Positions 10,401 through 21,524 of a DNA stretch of 64,000 nt are shown here, piece after piece. This DNA comes from Halichondria panicea. Lineage: Eukaryota; Porifera; Demospongiae; Suberitida; Halichondriidae. The position numbers and the translations under genes are program-made. The stretch is from the NCBI RefSeq assembly GCF_963675165.1, contig NC_087379.1, forward strand, positions 2,794,201-2,858,200, given 5' to 3'. The first letter of the stretch is position 1; each line of letters starts with the position of its first letter. The notes beneath the pieces are model-generated. The model did no database searches. It saw only the letters and a program-made list of their open reading frames with translations, and had not been told where the DNA came from.

Positions 10401-13400
10401 TATGTAATCTGATTAAAAAGAAAACTGCCAAGCCGGATAATCGAGGTTCCGGATAATCGAGGGCCGGATAATCGAGGTTCTACTGTACCCACGAAAATAT
10501 TTCACCTTAAGGTAGCCAAGAGGCACACATAAAGAGATTAGGGCGTGCAACTGACTATATATCAGTCCTTCTTTTTATATGGAGTGGTGTTTAAAACAGA
10601 CATTAAACACATGCAATTTAAAATAATTTTCTTCACTAAAATAATGCATACAGGATATACATAATTATATCCATGCAGATATGTAACATTCTAAAATATT
10701 CCTGGTTTAATTGATTTAGTAAACGAACAATAATGATAGACTTACAGTCAAATCCAGACTGGTCATCCAGTTCACAGTGATAAGACTTGGCCATTGGAAC
10801 AGCCCCAAACTCCACCCTCAGTTTGTGAGTATCCACAACGGCACCATCGTTAATCAAGTGCAAGCCACAAAAGTTTGATTGAGAGCCCATCTCAAAGGAG
10901 CGTTTGACAGTGGACGTCTGCTCGGACACAAGACTTGTGACCACCAGCTCTAGTGTGTGGGCTCCAGGAGCTACGTCAGTGAATGTCATTCCTCCTTGTC
11001 TTTGATATCGAACTGCAGAAGGAGCACACAAATAATTATGAGAAATGTTACTTGTAGCTGTACCGTAGCTACAAATGAAAACTTAAATCTTCCTGAACGT
11101 ACACTAGTGAAGTCTATAATGAAAGCACCGCAGATGCTGATACCTCAGTGGAGATGCCAAAGCTACATAACATAAAGCTATACTAATACTTAATTTTATG
11201 CACATGATGAACATCATTACTTAATTTGCTGCATGCAAACTCATGGAGTGGGTAATGATCGACAATGATTGTTGTTAAAAACGATTGATGCCAAAGTTCA
11301 AGTCTAAAATTAATGGCTGCCATCAGCAGAGCCTTGCAGCTCTCTTCTCACTCTTGCAGCTACCAATAGCTAGCTTTCTAGTGCAGAACTAACTACTAAG
11401 TAGTGTAGCAACAATCGATAAACAAGTTTGGCTACGTGCTCTTTTGAAAAGGCTACAATGGCATTCCAAGTAAGCAAAACTAGGCATAACTCGAGAACGA
11501 AGCATTATTTTGCAAATCCACGAATTAAAATCCAAGAAAACATGACTAGAAGCCTATAGAAACTCTTACTTGCACTTCATTGATCCTTGAGCAGCTGTAG
11601 CAGTCTACACACACACACAGACAGACAGACAGACACGTGCACACACACACATACACACACACTACCGTATACCTCGCTTGCGCATGCGGGCAAAATTAAA
11701 GCTACAGTTTAGCCTTGGTCTTCCGAACACCTAGGGCATGTCCCCACCTCATCCAGATGGCTGAAATATTGGGGATACCAGAATGACTCTTACGAGCCAC
11801 GCCTACCAATAATTCGAGTAGCCTCTGCACGCAAAATCAGCAAACTGATGTCTATAGAGCTCTTAGAAATGTACTATAGTCTTAAACGTGGACAAAATGC
11901 ATCAGTGGACGGAGCAAGGTTAGCAATTAGCTATACGTAAGGCTTCTGCTAAATCAGCAATGCAAAAAGCTTTCAACCACGTGGACACTTAATGCACAGT
12001 GCGAGTAGGTGTTCGCTATATGAATTTGGCCAAATCTTACATCTGAGATTTCAGATGATCGGGGTTCGGATAATCGAGGCAACTGTATAGGGGTTTCACT
12101 AAAACTGAGCCTAATACTTACAATCTTCCTCTACCATTTTCTGGCCGAGAGAGCACGTTACTTTGTTCACTGGCCCACTGACAGAGAAATCCACAGACAC
12201 CGTACCTCCGTTGATTTGTGGGGAATTGTTGATTAGCCTCAGTGCTACTAACGCTCCTTCATTCAGTGCATCTGTAAAACGAAGAGAGAAAGAATTTAGA
12301 ATTGTGCAGAACCTTATACAAATAGGAAACGAAAGTCATTTAAACCAACGTTATGATATCACTGATCTTAGGTGTATAGCCTCCAGGCATGCATTTATGC
12401 TCTTACCAACACAAACAGGTTCAGACTGGTTCCATGTACCATTGTCCAGACAAATCCTTACAGCACTTCCCACGAGTACCAACCCATTCAGACAACTGTA
12501 CTTTGCCACAGATCCTGGCGTCCTCACCGAGGGGAGGGTCAGCATACTGTTGGGAGGGGGGAGCAGCAGGGAGCACTCAATTACTGCAGGGGAATGGGGG
12601 GGGGTCAATGTATACCTTAAGTACTTGTGCAACATAACTATTGAGCTATAAAATTATAGGTATCACCGTACAGTAAACCCAAAAGCATGTGAATGAGGTC
12701 AAGTTTAACAGGAGGGGTTATACCTTCCATAATCCATAACTTTTATGGTGCTAACAGAATTACTCACATGTACAAACTGGGGTGCTCCCAATCCACACTC
12801 CACCAGATAAGGCCAGACACGACCGCTGTGCATCACCCTCAAGTCGATAGCCAGTGTTGCAAGTGTAGGTGGCTACTGAGTGGACGGTTCGACCAGACAC
12901 AGTCACTGTGCCGTCCAGGGGATCACTCAGAATAGGGCACATTATCGCTGCATGCAAAGATAAATCACTATAGCTGAATTAACAAGCAGGAATGACAGTG
13001 ACCCATGCATGGAGTTGGTTAAGACTGCATAATTATTACCTACATCTACATGCATACTGCATAATAATATATAATTATAGCTAACTCTGCAATGGCAGTA
13101 ACTAATCACTGTAATGACAATAATTCTATAATCACGAACCACCCCTACACCTATATTACAACCCAGGCACACATCACCTCACTGTATTTAAAATTGATTT
13201 CTAAGATGGATTTTCTGTTGCTCAATGTATACTCAACGGTATATGTTCTGCTGCATGCTCGGTGTAATCGTATGTATATAGGTTTAAGGGGGCACTTTAA
13301 ATAATATTTTGCGAAACTATAATTATGTACACAATAAGGTTGTAGCCAATTAAGCAGTTGCCACAGATATGGTCAGTGGTGAACTGATTTTGTGACAAGG

Positions 13401-16400
13401 TTACCATAGGCATGCCTATCTGATCATAATGCTCATCAAATAGAGCTGTCACAATACACAACATGAGTTTAACAGAACAACAGAAGGCCTACCATCTTAG
13501 GAAGATGCGAACAAAAGTTGAAAGATTGGATGTCAACAAGGATGGGGTGGTCTCAAGAGAAGATTTCCAGCTTATGAGTGAAAGACTATCTGAGTACAGC
13601 CACCTCACTGAGCAACAAGCTATAGGGCAGTAAATGAGGTATTGATGCCTATTGCTGATAGACTACACCTTACACCTAGTGTAAAACACAGTCTTGAAGA
13701 ATTGGCACCGAAAATAATGCTATCAAGACTACCAGAAACAAGAGAAGCTCTAATGCACAAAAGCCACGATCCTTTGTTTGATGCTATTGGTGATGGCCAC
13801 ATTTCGGTGGAGGAGTTTACAATATATTTGAAAGTGGTGGCCCCGGACATGACAGGGGATGAAGCTGAACATGCTTTTAGCATCATTGATGCTGACAAAA
13901 ACGGAGAAATCAGCCGAGAGGAATTCTTAGCAGCTGCTACCAATTTTTTCTACGGAGTTGAGGAGACAGAGGCTGCTAATGTCTTCATGGGGAAGCTAAT
14001 TGATTAACATAACATGATAGCTAGTAGTATAAACGGTAAAAGAGAGCAACTTTGTAATGAACTTGCGTATTATGAGACACATGAAGCATTAATTTATTTC
14101 AGGCACAACAAAAAACCATGAATGTGTTACAAAGGATTTCGGTTGGTTGATCCTACTGTACATGTAGTTAAAATTTAAAGTGCAGCTAATCGTAACCACC
14201 AACGGCATCAACATAACCGCATGTACACGTATATATACAACGTGTAATAAAATGAGCTGGCAAAGTTTGGATGCACATAAAATTTTAACAAGCAATCAAC
14301 CGCCGTGAAATTACTGGATGCTTCTATTATGCACCGTCAATTACGGTGATAATAATAATCATTACTGAACTATCTGAGCATGCATAATTATATAGAAACC
14401 AGCAACCTTTGACATAGAATCCAGTACAGATTTTATTATGGCGTATTAAAGGTCACTTCGAGGTCAACTTCAACAAAAGAGTGTATGGGTAAAACATTTT
14501 GCCTGCTAAAAAGTGTAAAATTGCGATTATTATATGAAAGGTGTTTTTTTAAGCTTTCAGAAAATCATTAAATCGTTAATAGGAGATGATGATGTTGACG
14601 CATATATAAACACATTTAATTTATTGATAGGAGGACACTGTTGAAACATCTCATACCTTGACACGTGGGGGCTCTCCCGTTCCACACTCCTGTTGGCATA
14701 CACGTGCGAGTGTTCCCCTGGAGACCAGCCAGCTGGTAGCCAAAAATACAAGAGTAGACTGCCACTGAGCCGGGATTATTCTCATCCGTGAAAGACACTA
14801 TTCTGCCATTCTCTGGCACAGTGAGATTGGCACACACACTGGCTGCAAAGGGGTAGATCAATTATTAGCACATGCAGGATATGCATTAAATTTAATCAGT
14901 GATTTGGAGGCATGTGCATGGTACGATACCATGCACATGCCTACTAGGCGGAAGATCTACGACTAGGTAAATCCATTGATTCTAACAAAAACCAAGGCTT
15001 CAGACAGCAATACATTACCATTTCAAAATGAGGTATTTCAGAACCAACATGTACAGTACCATAGACTTGTACAGTACCATTGACCGTGCCTAGATTTAAT
15101 ACGCTTCTGTAGGGAGTTCTATTACATCAGGTTCAAAATGGTATAGCCTTATAACGTACAATCATCATCCTCCAAAATGACTCGTGCTGTTCGGACGTCA
15201 ATGACAAAATTCCTAAAGAAAAATGTGTACACTCGTACAGTGAACTCTTCCCTGCCCTCAGGGAGATTGTCCCGGTAATTGTAGATGAAAAAACACTTCC
15301 GCTCTGAGTCACTGATGTTAAAGAAGATGTAACCAAGAGGGAAATAATCCAGTCTCTCTGCACGTGTGTATATGTGTTGTGCACTTGTTGCACGCTGGGG
15401 TTTGACAGAGTTCCATAATCTTATCATGTACAGTAAAAATAAATGGGGAATACTAACTACAGTGGTAGAAGTGTGCACTTTTTATCTGGCCATAACATAT
15501 ACTGCAGAGCAGCTATAGAACTTAGCGTAAATACACATTCACTACAAGAACTCAATGCACATACACAATGCACTAGACATTAAATTACTATTTGCACATA
15601 ATAATACCAAGAGTAGATAAGAGTAAGAGTGTTGAACTGCTGTAGTATATATAGTGGAACCGCATTTGCCTTGACATGCGTCATCACTGTCGTTACTATT
15701 CGAGTGCTGTTAAGTAAACTGTGGTCTGTGGTTTGTAGCACTGAACTGTGCAATCACAGCATGTGCGGTTTCTGGGAAGTGTTGCTAACATAACTGATTA
15801 CTATCAAGTGATGACGCAGGAGCAGGCAAATGCTGTTACTAGCAGTTCAACACTCTTACTCTTATCTACTCTTGATTATACAAATTACACATTCTGCACA
15901 GTGTCCAACCTAAAGCAGACCCACTCTCAGTCACGAGGAGGCCTCTCATGGTGCCCCGCCCACTAGGCAGGCGGAGACACACCTCCACACCGCTCTCCCC
16001 CTCAAAAGAGCTGTACACACTCTCCTCGAACGTGATCACTGGAAACGAAATCAAAATAGGAGCAAGTAGCAATAAAATTATACAGAATACTACTTATACA
16101 ACATGAGGTTTAAACAGACAAAGGTCAGAAGCCATACAAATTCTCGTCAGAAGGCCGTAAGAGAAAATTAGATCTACTAGCTATATCTTATACATAAAAT
16201 ATGGCTTAGATTTCACAAGCCAACAAAGGTATAGCAGTATGCACCAACCAAGGGCAAACTGCGGCTTTCCCCCCATCCTCCAACAGCTGGTCGGGCCAAA
16301 CCCACCACGGCCTTTTCTTGGCTATATCCAACCATGTTTCACATACTGCATGTGTATATAGACTATAATATAGTACCATCATTGTCCATGATTGTCACTG

Positions 16401-19400
16401 TTGCTTGGAACGGTTGCAGCTCAGAGTTTGCAGAGGTGAGACTAACTGTGAATGTTTCCATTCTCTCAGCACTGTCATCGTCAATAATAGTCACATTCAC
16501 ACATCGTCTCTCCCCCGACCCGATCACGAAGGCTTGGGCCACCTCAACATAGTCAAGGCCACCTAGAGGTTTATTGCACAATGTCATGTTTCTTCAATCA
16601 ACGTAATACTCAAGACAAAATGAATACACCAACAGCAACATTGTGCATGACCATGCATAATATCAGGAGTACATGAATAGGAGTAAGCAACTACTATACA
16701 GCCCATACAAACGTGTTGTTATCTCACTGTGTCATGCCACGTCATACTACATGTGTAAAACGCCCACATCTCAAGTGGCCTACAACCACAATCAAAACAG
16801 TGTGGTTAATTACATACATTGTGCAAGCACACTTGGTAGAATAGGTCCAGGTGGCTAGCTCTTGCACAAAATGAAGAAAAGCAAAGAAACATGAACATAG
16901 CAATTAAAGCAACTGTGATAGAAGTTGCCAAAAGCGTGAATAAAATAATCTAGCATTGGTGAGAAAATTAACTGAAGAAGTAGAGAAGCTACCACAACTA
17001 GAGATGTACCCTGAGAGAAAACAGGTTTTTAATAATTATAATCTCTAAGAAACAGGATGATGGCTTGGTGAAGCTTGCAGACTGCCTGTGCAATCAATAC
17101 AAACAATTTTACATCAAGTGTAAAGGCAAAGATGCATACTTAAATTTTCAAATTCAGTGGTACGATTTCCTACGTTGCATTGCATCTGGGGTAGAAATAA
17201 AGCCCTCAAAAGACTCACAAGTAATCGACTCAGACTATGAAGAAACTCCTACTTTTAGTGCTTGGGCATCCCTTGTTACTGCTGTGTCTCTCAAGGTTGA
17301 CGTTGTTTTCCTCAGACACACAACTTGCAATATTCCATGACATTGCAAGTAAGAGATGGAGCAACTTTAGCAGCTTGTCACACCTCTAGTTTAGTTCTCT
17401 CTATACACGGTAACCTGGCACCACACACAATGCTAACTGCTTTGCATTGCATCAAACATGTTATTCAGCAAAGATTAGTTATGCCAATTCTGTCTTTTTC
17501 TAAGGTTAAGCATTCTCTAGATGATATTAGCTGAGTAGATCTAGATCTATGCTATTCTCTAAGTCTTGTATATAGTTTCAGCCTAGCCTGCACATGCACT
17601 TCACTCTTGTTGACAATTTCTACATGTAAGTGAGCCTACCATGCAGCCATACATGGTCATGTGTACACAAAGTAACCACAGTTTACACTACTACATGTGT
17701 TTGTGACGTAGTGAGATAATAACCAATTTATATGGTGTACATAGTAGTTGCTTACTCCTATTCATGTACTCCTGATAATATACATATCGTTGTTAATGTT
17801 TAAAGTTTACTAAGACTATATAGATTGACTAAAGTGCCATGTTTATTTTACTTTTCAGAGTTTTTTCAGCCTTTACTAAGATCGACAGTTAATGACAATT
17901 ATTTTCCCTAGCCTCCACACATAGCTATAACTTCTAAATTGAATAGCTCCATTGCAGCAAACTTTAGAACGATCATCATAATAAGCACGAGTATACCACA
18001 GCAAGATGTACTACTTGAAGTCTTGGATTGAATAACTCTCCATTGCAGCAAACTTTAGAACGATCATCATAATAAGCACGAGTATACCACAGCAAGATGT
18101 ACTACTTGAAGTCTTGGATTGAATAACTCCATTGCAGCAAACTTTAGAACGATCATCATAAGCATGAGTACCACAGCAAGATGTACTACTTGAAGTCTTG
18201 AATTGAATAACTCCGTTGCAGCAAACTTTAGAAAGATCATCATAAGCACGACTACCACAGCAAGATGTACTACTTGAAGTCTTGGATTGAACAACTCCAT
18301 TGCAGCAAACTTTAGAATGATCATCATAAGCACAACTACCACAGCAAGATGTACTACTTGAAGTTTTGAATTGAACAACTCCATTGCAGCAAGTTAGAAT
18401 TAGGATTGTAGTATCCACAACCTACAGACGTGTACAAGTGGTGTTAGTATGCCACATCAACTGTGTGAACTATTAAAAAAACTCACCACATTCTCCGAAG
18501 CCTAGAAGATTGATGAAGAACAAGAAAAGAAGCGCAAAGTTGACACACTCCTTCATTCTGTTATACTAGCTCCTACAATTACTTAAAACTTTCCTACAAT
18601 TATAATGGTTCAGGTGCCCTATAGTCTAATTATGAAAACTGATCAGATGTCTATTAATTTTATAGTTGATCCAAAGATATATACGATAACTGACGGTAAC
18701 TGACGGCAACCAACAACAAAACTGCATCACTGGCTACAAATCAAACAACAACTACACGACACACATGCACATGTCAGTGAGTATACACACACAAAGCAGC
18801 ACCCAAGATTAGGTGTCCATCAGTAAATGTATATAAGTATTTATATCAATTAATGCAACAAACAGCTCAGTTTATAAAAAGTACTAGCATAGTGGAAATT
18901 ATACCAAAAGCAGCCAATTAGGACATCAGTTTGACTTACTTTTAGCTGATCCATCGCTACTGAAGATCAGAGAGCTTTCCACTTGCATATTCGAGTCCGT
19001 GGTGAAGACCACACACACCTGAAACTGGGGGTCTCCTTCAGTCACAGTGTAAGAGCTTTGCTCAAACTGGGGAGCTATGAAGAGAAAGATTGAAATGCCT
19101 AATACACAATCATGCAGGGCGGTTATTTATTAAATATTCAGTTACTAAAAAGGTGCATGACTAATGACTTCACTGCGAAACACGTCCAAAAATCAGATTA
19201 ATTATCACATTATTATAAACTAGAGCTTGATAATTATAATACACATGAGATATGCACTGTGGACAAGGATACCACAACAAAGAAACCTGGAGTCTTAGAA
19301 ATAACAATGGTTCCTGATCCACAATCATAACTCTAGCTTTCTACTTTAGTGACCCTTTTACATTGTTCTGGTACAGGATCACTTCAGCTGCAAGTTAAGT

Positions 19401-21409
19401 GCTCGAATAAAGGCTGCATGTAGCTAGCCTGAGGAGGTACGACAGACGCGGTGCAGCTCAGGCAATTAGCCTTTGATTGAGCAATAATTATCCGCCCACG
19501 CCCCGTCGTATGTTTTTGCTGAAAGTAATCAGAGGCTAATTGCTTGAGCTGCACCGCGCCTGTCGGACCTCCTCTGGTAGCTAGCTAGCCTTACAGCCAA
19601 TGTGCAGTTTAAGCCTCTCTCGTTTTATTCGACAACAAAGCTTTAACTGCCACTATTAAACCAATAGGCTCCATATCCCGTGGCCGCCCATACGCCTAAA
19701 GTTAATTGCTTTGTCTGAACAGTATTATGTGACTCACTTTCATCGTTATCACCAATGTAGAGCAGGAAAGTTTCAGAGAAGTTTCCAATGGATGTGTTAG
19801 CACTCTTGATCGTTATTCCCACCACCTCCAATAGTCCTTCAAACAACTCATCGTCCACAACAGTGAAGTTCACACACACCAACTCATTCGGAAAGGAAGT
19901 AATGAACTCAGTCATCTCTGGGGGTACGAAAATGTGCTCTTATCAATTAATTGGTGTTGCTTTCCACCAATCAATACTGAAACAAATTATGTGATCTGTG
20001 TGCAGTACGGTATGGTAGCATATGCTATAATTATACATTCTATTATATGTAGTCAAACTGAGAATTCTTTATAAGTACAGTATTATGTATACAATTCCCA
20101 ATGCACGTATAATGCAAAAATAAGGCACGAAGGCCATTCAGGCGGAACACATGACCACGATAATATTTATCGTAATGTGCACTGCCTTGGACTGTAATTA
20201 TTGTCATGTACCAACTACTGACAGCACACACAAGACATATAAGACTCACCCTCAAGGTCAGGTCCGCTAGTTTGCACAACCAGTGGCAGCTCGATGATTC
20301 CACCTGTCAGACAGAGCTGAGACACACCCACATTCTCGGCCACCACCTCTCGATCGGACAACAGCTGAGGACCTGAAGCAATTAATCACAAGGTCAACAG
20401 AATAACAAACAGATGTACATGTCAACCCGACAGCCTATAGCTATACACATTGGTATAAGCAAGTTGACTTGTTAACACACACTATACTTGATGGTAAGGC
20501 ACTAGCTAACTGTCATTATCCATGATGGTGATGGATATTGTGGAGAGCACTTCCCCCCAACGCAAGTCGAGCAGACCAATCAGGAAGAACTCCCTCCCCT
20601 CTACTAGAGAGTCGTCAAGAATAGTCACGTCGAAACACACCAGCTCTTCCGGATGAGGCCTGAACTCATCCACATACACACGAACATAGTCGACTCTCTC
20701 TGTAGAAAAGACACAATCAAAGTGGAGCCGTATTACCTCAGCATAGGTTATTACATACGTGTTTCAATAATTCTAGCCCCCAAATAATACTATACATGTT
20801 GTTGAAAATTCCGAGAGTTGTGATCAAATCAAAGGTGTACGTGTGCAAAGGCTGTAGCTATAAGGATTGTACATGTAAATAGGTGTGCCTGTGTACCTAT
20901 AGCTGCAGGGCAGGGTCCACCAGAACAACGTTCAGCTGAGCCTCGAGTACTGAAGAGACCAAAGCTCCTCTTGTTTGGACCCCCTTTCACACACAATGTG
21001 TCCGTCAATACACCCACATCCTCAGCCACGATGATGGACTCTACCGTAAAATCTGTGTCCATATCGGCTAATAAGGAGAGAACAAAACGCTCTAAAAGAG
21101 AAACTATAATTTTACTATAACATCACATACAGTGGTGAGCTAATTAACTTACATTCAAATCTCTTTTCAATGACATGGTTTCTCAGGCTGCGTTCAGCCA
21201 CCAGTTCTGTAGAGAAAAAAGGCGGTACAGTTGTTGCATAGATATCACATATTCATACCCGCTTCTATCTACAGAAATACAGTAGGCTAGATTGACAGAG
21301 TCATATATAATTCAGTGGGTATAATTATAACATGGGTACCTGCTCTGGGGCATAAGGGAAGTGTCAGAAGGGCACCCCAGGCCCACAGGACTGCACCAAA
21401 CAGCACCAT
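7486..21409 (-). CDS. Secreted Calx-beta / sushi / Ig-like multidomain protein, 847 aa, 16 exons
   Basis: Exons (5' to 3'): 21409-21340, 21206-21153, 21067-20897, 20699-20511, 20372-20250, 19917-19738, 19074-18940, 16562-16377, 16038-15910, 15357-15160, 14842-14657, 12947-12768, 12583-12407, 12271-12122, 11012-10746, 7634-7486. They join to 2544 nt (847 codons plus stop) and every intron is phase 1. Exon 1 encodes a signal peptide (MVLFGAVLWAWGALLTLPLC). Exon pairs 3+4, 5+6, 7+8 and 9+10 each form a Calx-beta domain; second halves carry CVxVxIxDD and IMDND motifs. Exons 11-13 are one sushi/CCP domain each, with four Cys and the late Trp. Exons 14-16 hold two copies of an Ig-like domain with a CxL..SPV..LxPGxH pattern. 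There is no transmembrane segment, so it is presumably extracellular matrix or a secreted adhesion protein. The domains are clear; the ligand is unknown. Confidence 0.82.
7739..7860. repeat. Fragment of CCTTAAGGTGACATATTTT MITE family
   Basis: The end CCTTAAGGTGACATATTTT and internal blocks (TTTCACTGTTTAG, TTTTGCTGGTA) match copies near 2610-2790, 10125-10515 (interrupted) and 52630-52808. It is a non-coding dispersed repeat in the last intron of the Calx-beta/sushi gene. Confidence 0.55.
8102..9375 (-). pseudogene. Degenerate non-LTR (LINE) reverse transcriptase fragment
   Basis: Read on the minus strand, the stretch gives RT blocks in order: NVTPIHKADGDKS, then after a frame break NNQFGFRSGFSTQDALL, AVFFDIRKAFDFIPH, SGVPQGSILGPLLF, and the catalytic box as LYAGDILLY instead of YADD. 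After a stop near 8730, a 185-codon frame (8659-8102) carries the thumb and C-terminal region (KYLGVTISKNLSWSQHI, LEYCAAVWDPHQ), then a second frame break (SLPPEVINSSS). The endonuclease half is absent. It lies in the last intron of the Calx-beta/sushi gene, in the same orientation. A dead 5'-truncated copy; RT identity is certain, clade not assigned. Confidence 0.85.
9400..10111. mobile_element. Non-autonomous TIR element, piggyBac-like right end
   Basis: Inverted ends CGGTCTAGTGTTTGCTCATG (near 9404) and its complement (near 10085-10106) bound about 700 bp of non-coding sequence. The right terminus is CCGTAACC followed by TTAA (10112-10115). The related element at 45810-46300 has TTAA on both sides and starts GGTTACGGT, which supports a TTAA-targeting (piggyBac-type) family. 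The left terminus here is eroded and no left TTAA is clear. Confidence 0.55.
10125..10514. repeat. MITE copy split by a nested insertion
   Basis: The left half ends TTCGCAGAAATAGCAGAAAT and the right half is CCCACGAAAATATTTCACCTT, contiguous in the uninterrupted copies near 2750-2790 and 52765-52808. A TA-flanked element (10177-10485) sits between them. Superfamily unknown; CCTTAAGGT ends. Confidence 0.7.
10177..10485. mobile_element. Pogo/Tigger-like MITE, TA target duplication
   Basis: The 309 bp element begins CAGTAGAACCTCGATTATCC and ends with the reverse complement (GGATAATCGAGGTTCTACTG in related spacing), flanked by TA on each side (10175-10176 and 10486-10487). These ends are typical of Tc1/mariner pogo-Tigger non-autonomous elements. 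Its interior repeats GGATAATCGAGG units. The insertion point is proved by uninterrupted copies of the host repeat elsewhere in the window. Confidence 0.82.
11121..11700. repeat. Dispersed repeat with CA/ACAG microsatellite core
   Basis: The sequence from GAAAGCACCGCAGATGCTGA (near 11121) to the TACCGTATACCTCGCTTGCG end (near 11680) recurs at 27898-29330 (interrupted by another element) and, inverted, at about 47585-48085; part recurs near 33840-34160. A (CA)n/(ACAG)n tract lies at about 11608-11665. It is in an intron of the Calx-beta/sushi gene and non-coding. Confidence 0.65.
13463..14007 (+). pseudogene. EF-hand (sarcoplasmic calcium-binding protein-like) gene, intronless, one frameshift
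   Basis: The ATG at 13463 opens a frame with a first EF hand (DVNKDGVVSRED, about residues 24-35). It stops at TAA 13631-13633. The reading continues one base out of phase (NEVLMPIADRLHLTP) to a stop at 14005-14007, with two more hands: DAIGDGHISVEE (position 3 is Ile, non-canonical) and DADKNGEISREE (canonical). Joined, it would be about 180 residues, the size of sarcoplasmic calcium-binding proteins. It has no intron and lies antisense inside the 12948-14656 intron of the Calx-beta/sushi gene, so it may be a retrocopy. AATAAA follows near 14245. One missing base could also be a sequencing error. Confidence 0.7.
16870..17535 (+). other. Unrecognised coding remnant in intron 7
   Basis: Adjacent open frames (17065-17340 and 17325-17534) with protein-like composition occupy the 3' part of the intron between the exons ending at 18940 and starting at 16562. 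One reads a segment around SAWASLVTAVSLKVDVVF. Stops and frame changes on both sides suggest a decayed gene or transposon piece. I do not recognise the family. Confidence 0.25.
17930..18556 (-). pseudogene. Galaxin-like di-cysteine repeat protein gene, frame-broken, nested in an intron
   Basis: Exon 1 (18556-18487) encodes a signal peptide (MKECVNFALLFLFFINLLGF). An intron (GTGAGT...TAG) leads to exon 2 from 18421. This holds tandem 84-bp (28-residue) repeats, each with CCNG...TSSSTSCCG..AYDD, the paired CC spacing of galaxin repeats. Repeat starts fall near 18391, 18307, 18222 and 18138, then 18049 and 17958; the last two spacings (about 89 and 91 bp) break frame. With the visible splice sites the first repeat starts CGYYNPNSN, then a 2-nt deletion shifts frame. 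Three frame breaks suggest a decaying gene, though an unrecognised intron could rescue part. It lies inside intron 7 of the Calx-beta/sushi gene, same strand. Confidence 0.62.
19270..19670. repeat. Dispersed repeat shared with 50700-51000
   Basis: Blocks TTCTACTTTAGTGACCC, GGATCACTTCAGCTG and TTTTATTCGACAACAAAGC recur near 50835-51000, and the last also (inverted) near 43800-43840. It is interrupted by a MULE-like MITE at 19429-19576. Non-coding here. Confidence 0.5.
19429..19576. mobile_element. MULE-like MITE with perfect 9-bp TSD GTAGCTAGC
   Basis: This 148 bp element starts CTGAGGAGGTACGACAGACG and ends with the inverted repeat (GTCGGACCTCCTCTG). GTAGCTAGC flanks it exactly on both sides (19420-19428, 19577-19585). 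The inverted repeats run about 50 bp. A 9-bp duplication with long TIRs is characteristic of Mutator-like elements. Relatives lie at 34516-35921 and 46313-46487. Confidence 0.82.
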
Positions 21410-21524
21410 CACAATTCCTTTTGTTCAGGATGTGGCATGCTTGTGTAGATGCCATTAGTGATAAGTGATCATGACATTCTTGCACTTGCCACAACAAAAC
21501 ATTTAAAGCTATACTGAACAAACA

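Noticed and set aside
13620..13943. 107-codon minus-strand open frame
   Set aside because: Antisense shadow of the EF-hand sequence, which makes sense on the plus strand.
17940..18400. CRISPR-like array of regular repeats
   Set aside because: The 84-bp units are coding (galaxin-like CC repeats), with no spacer pattern and in a eukaryotic genome.
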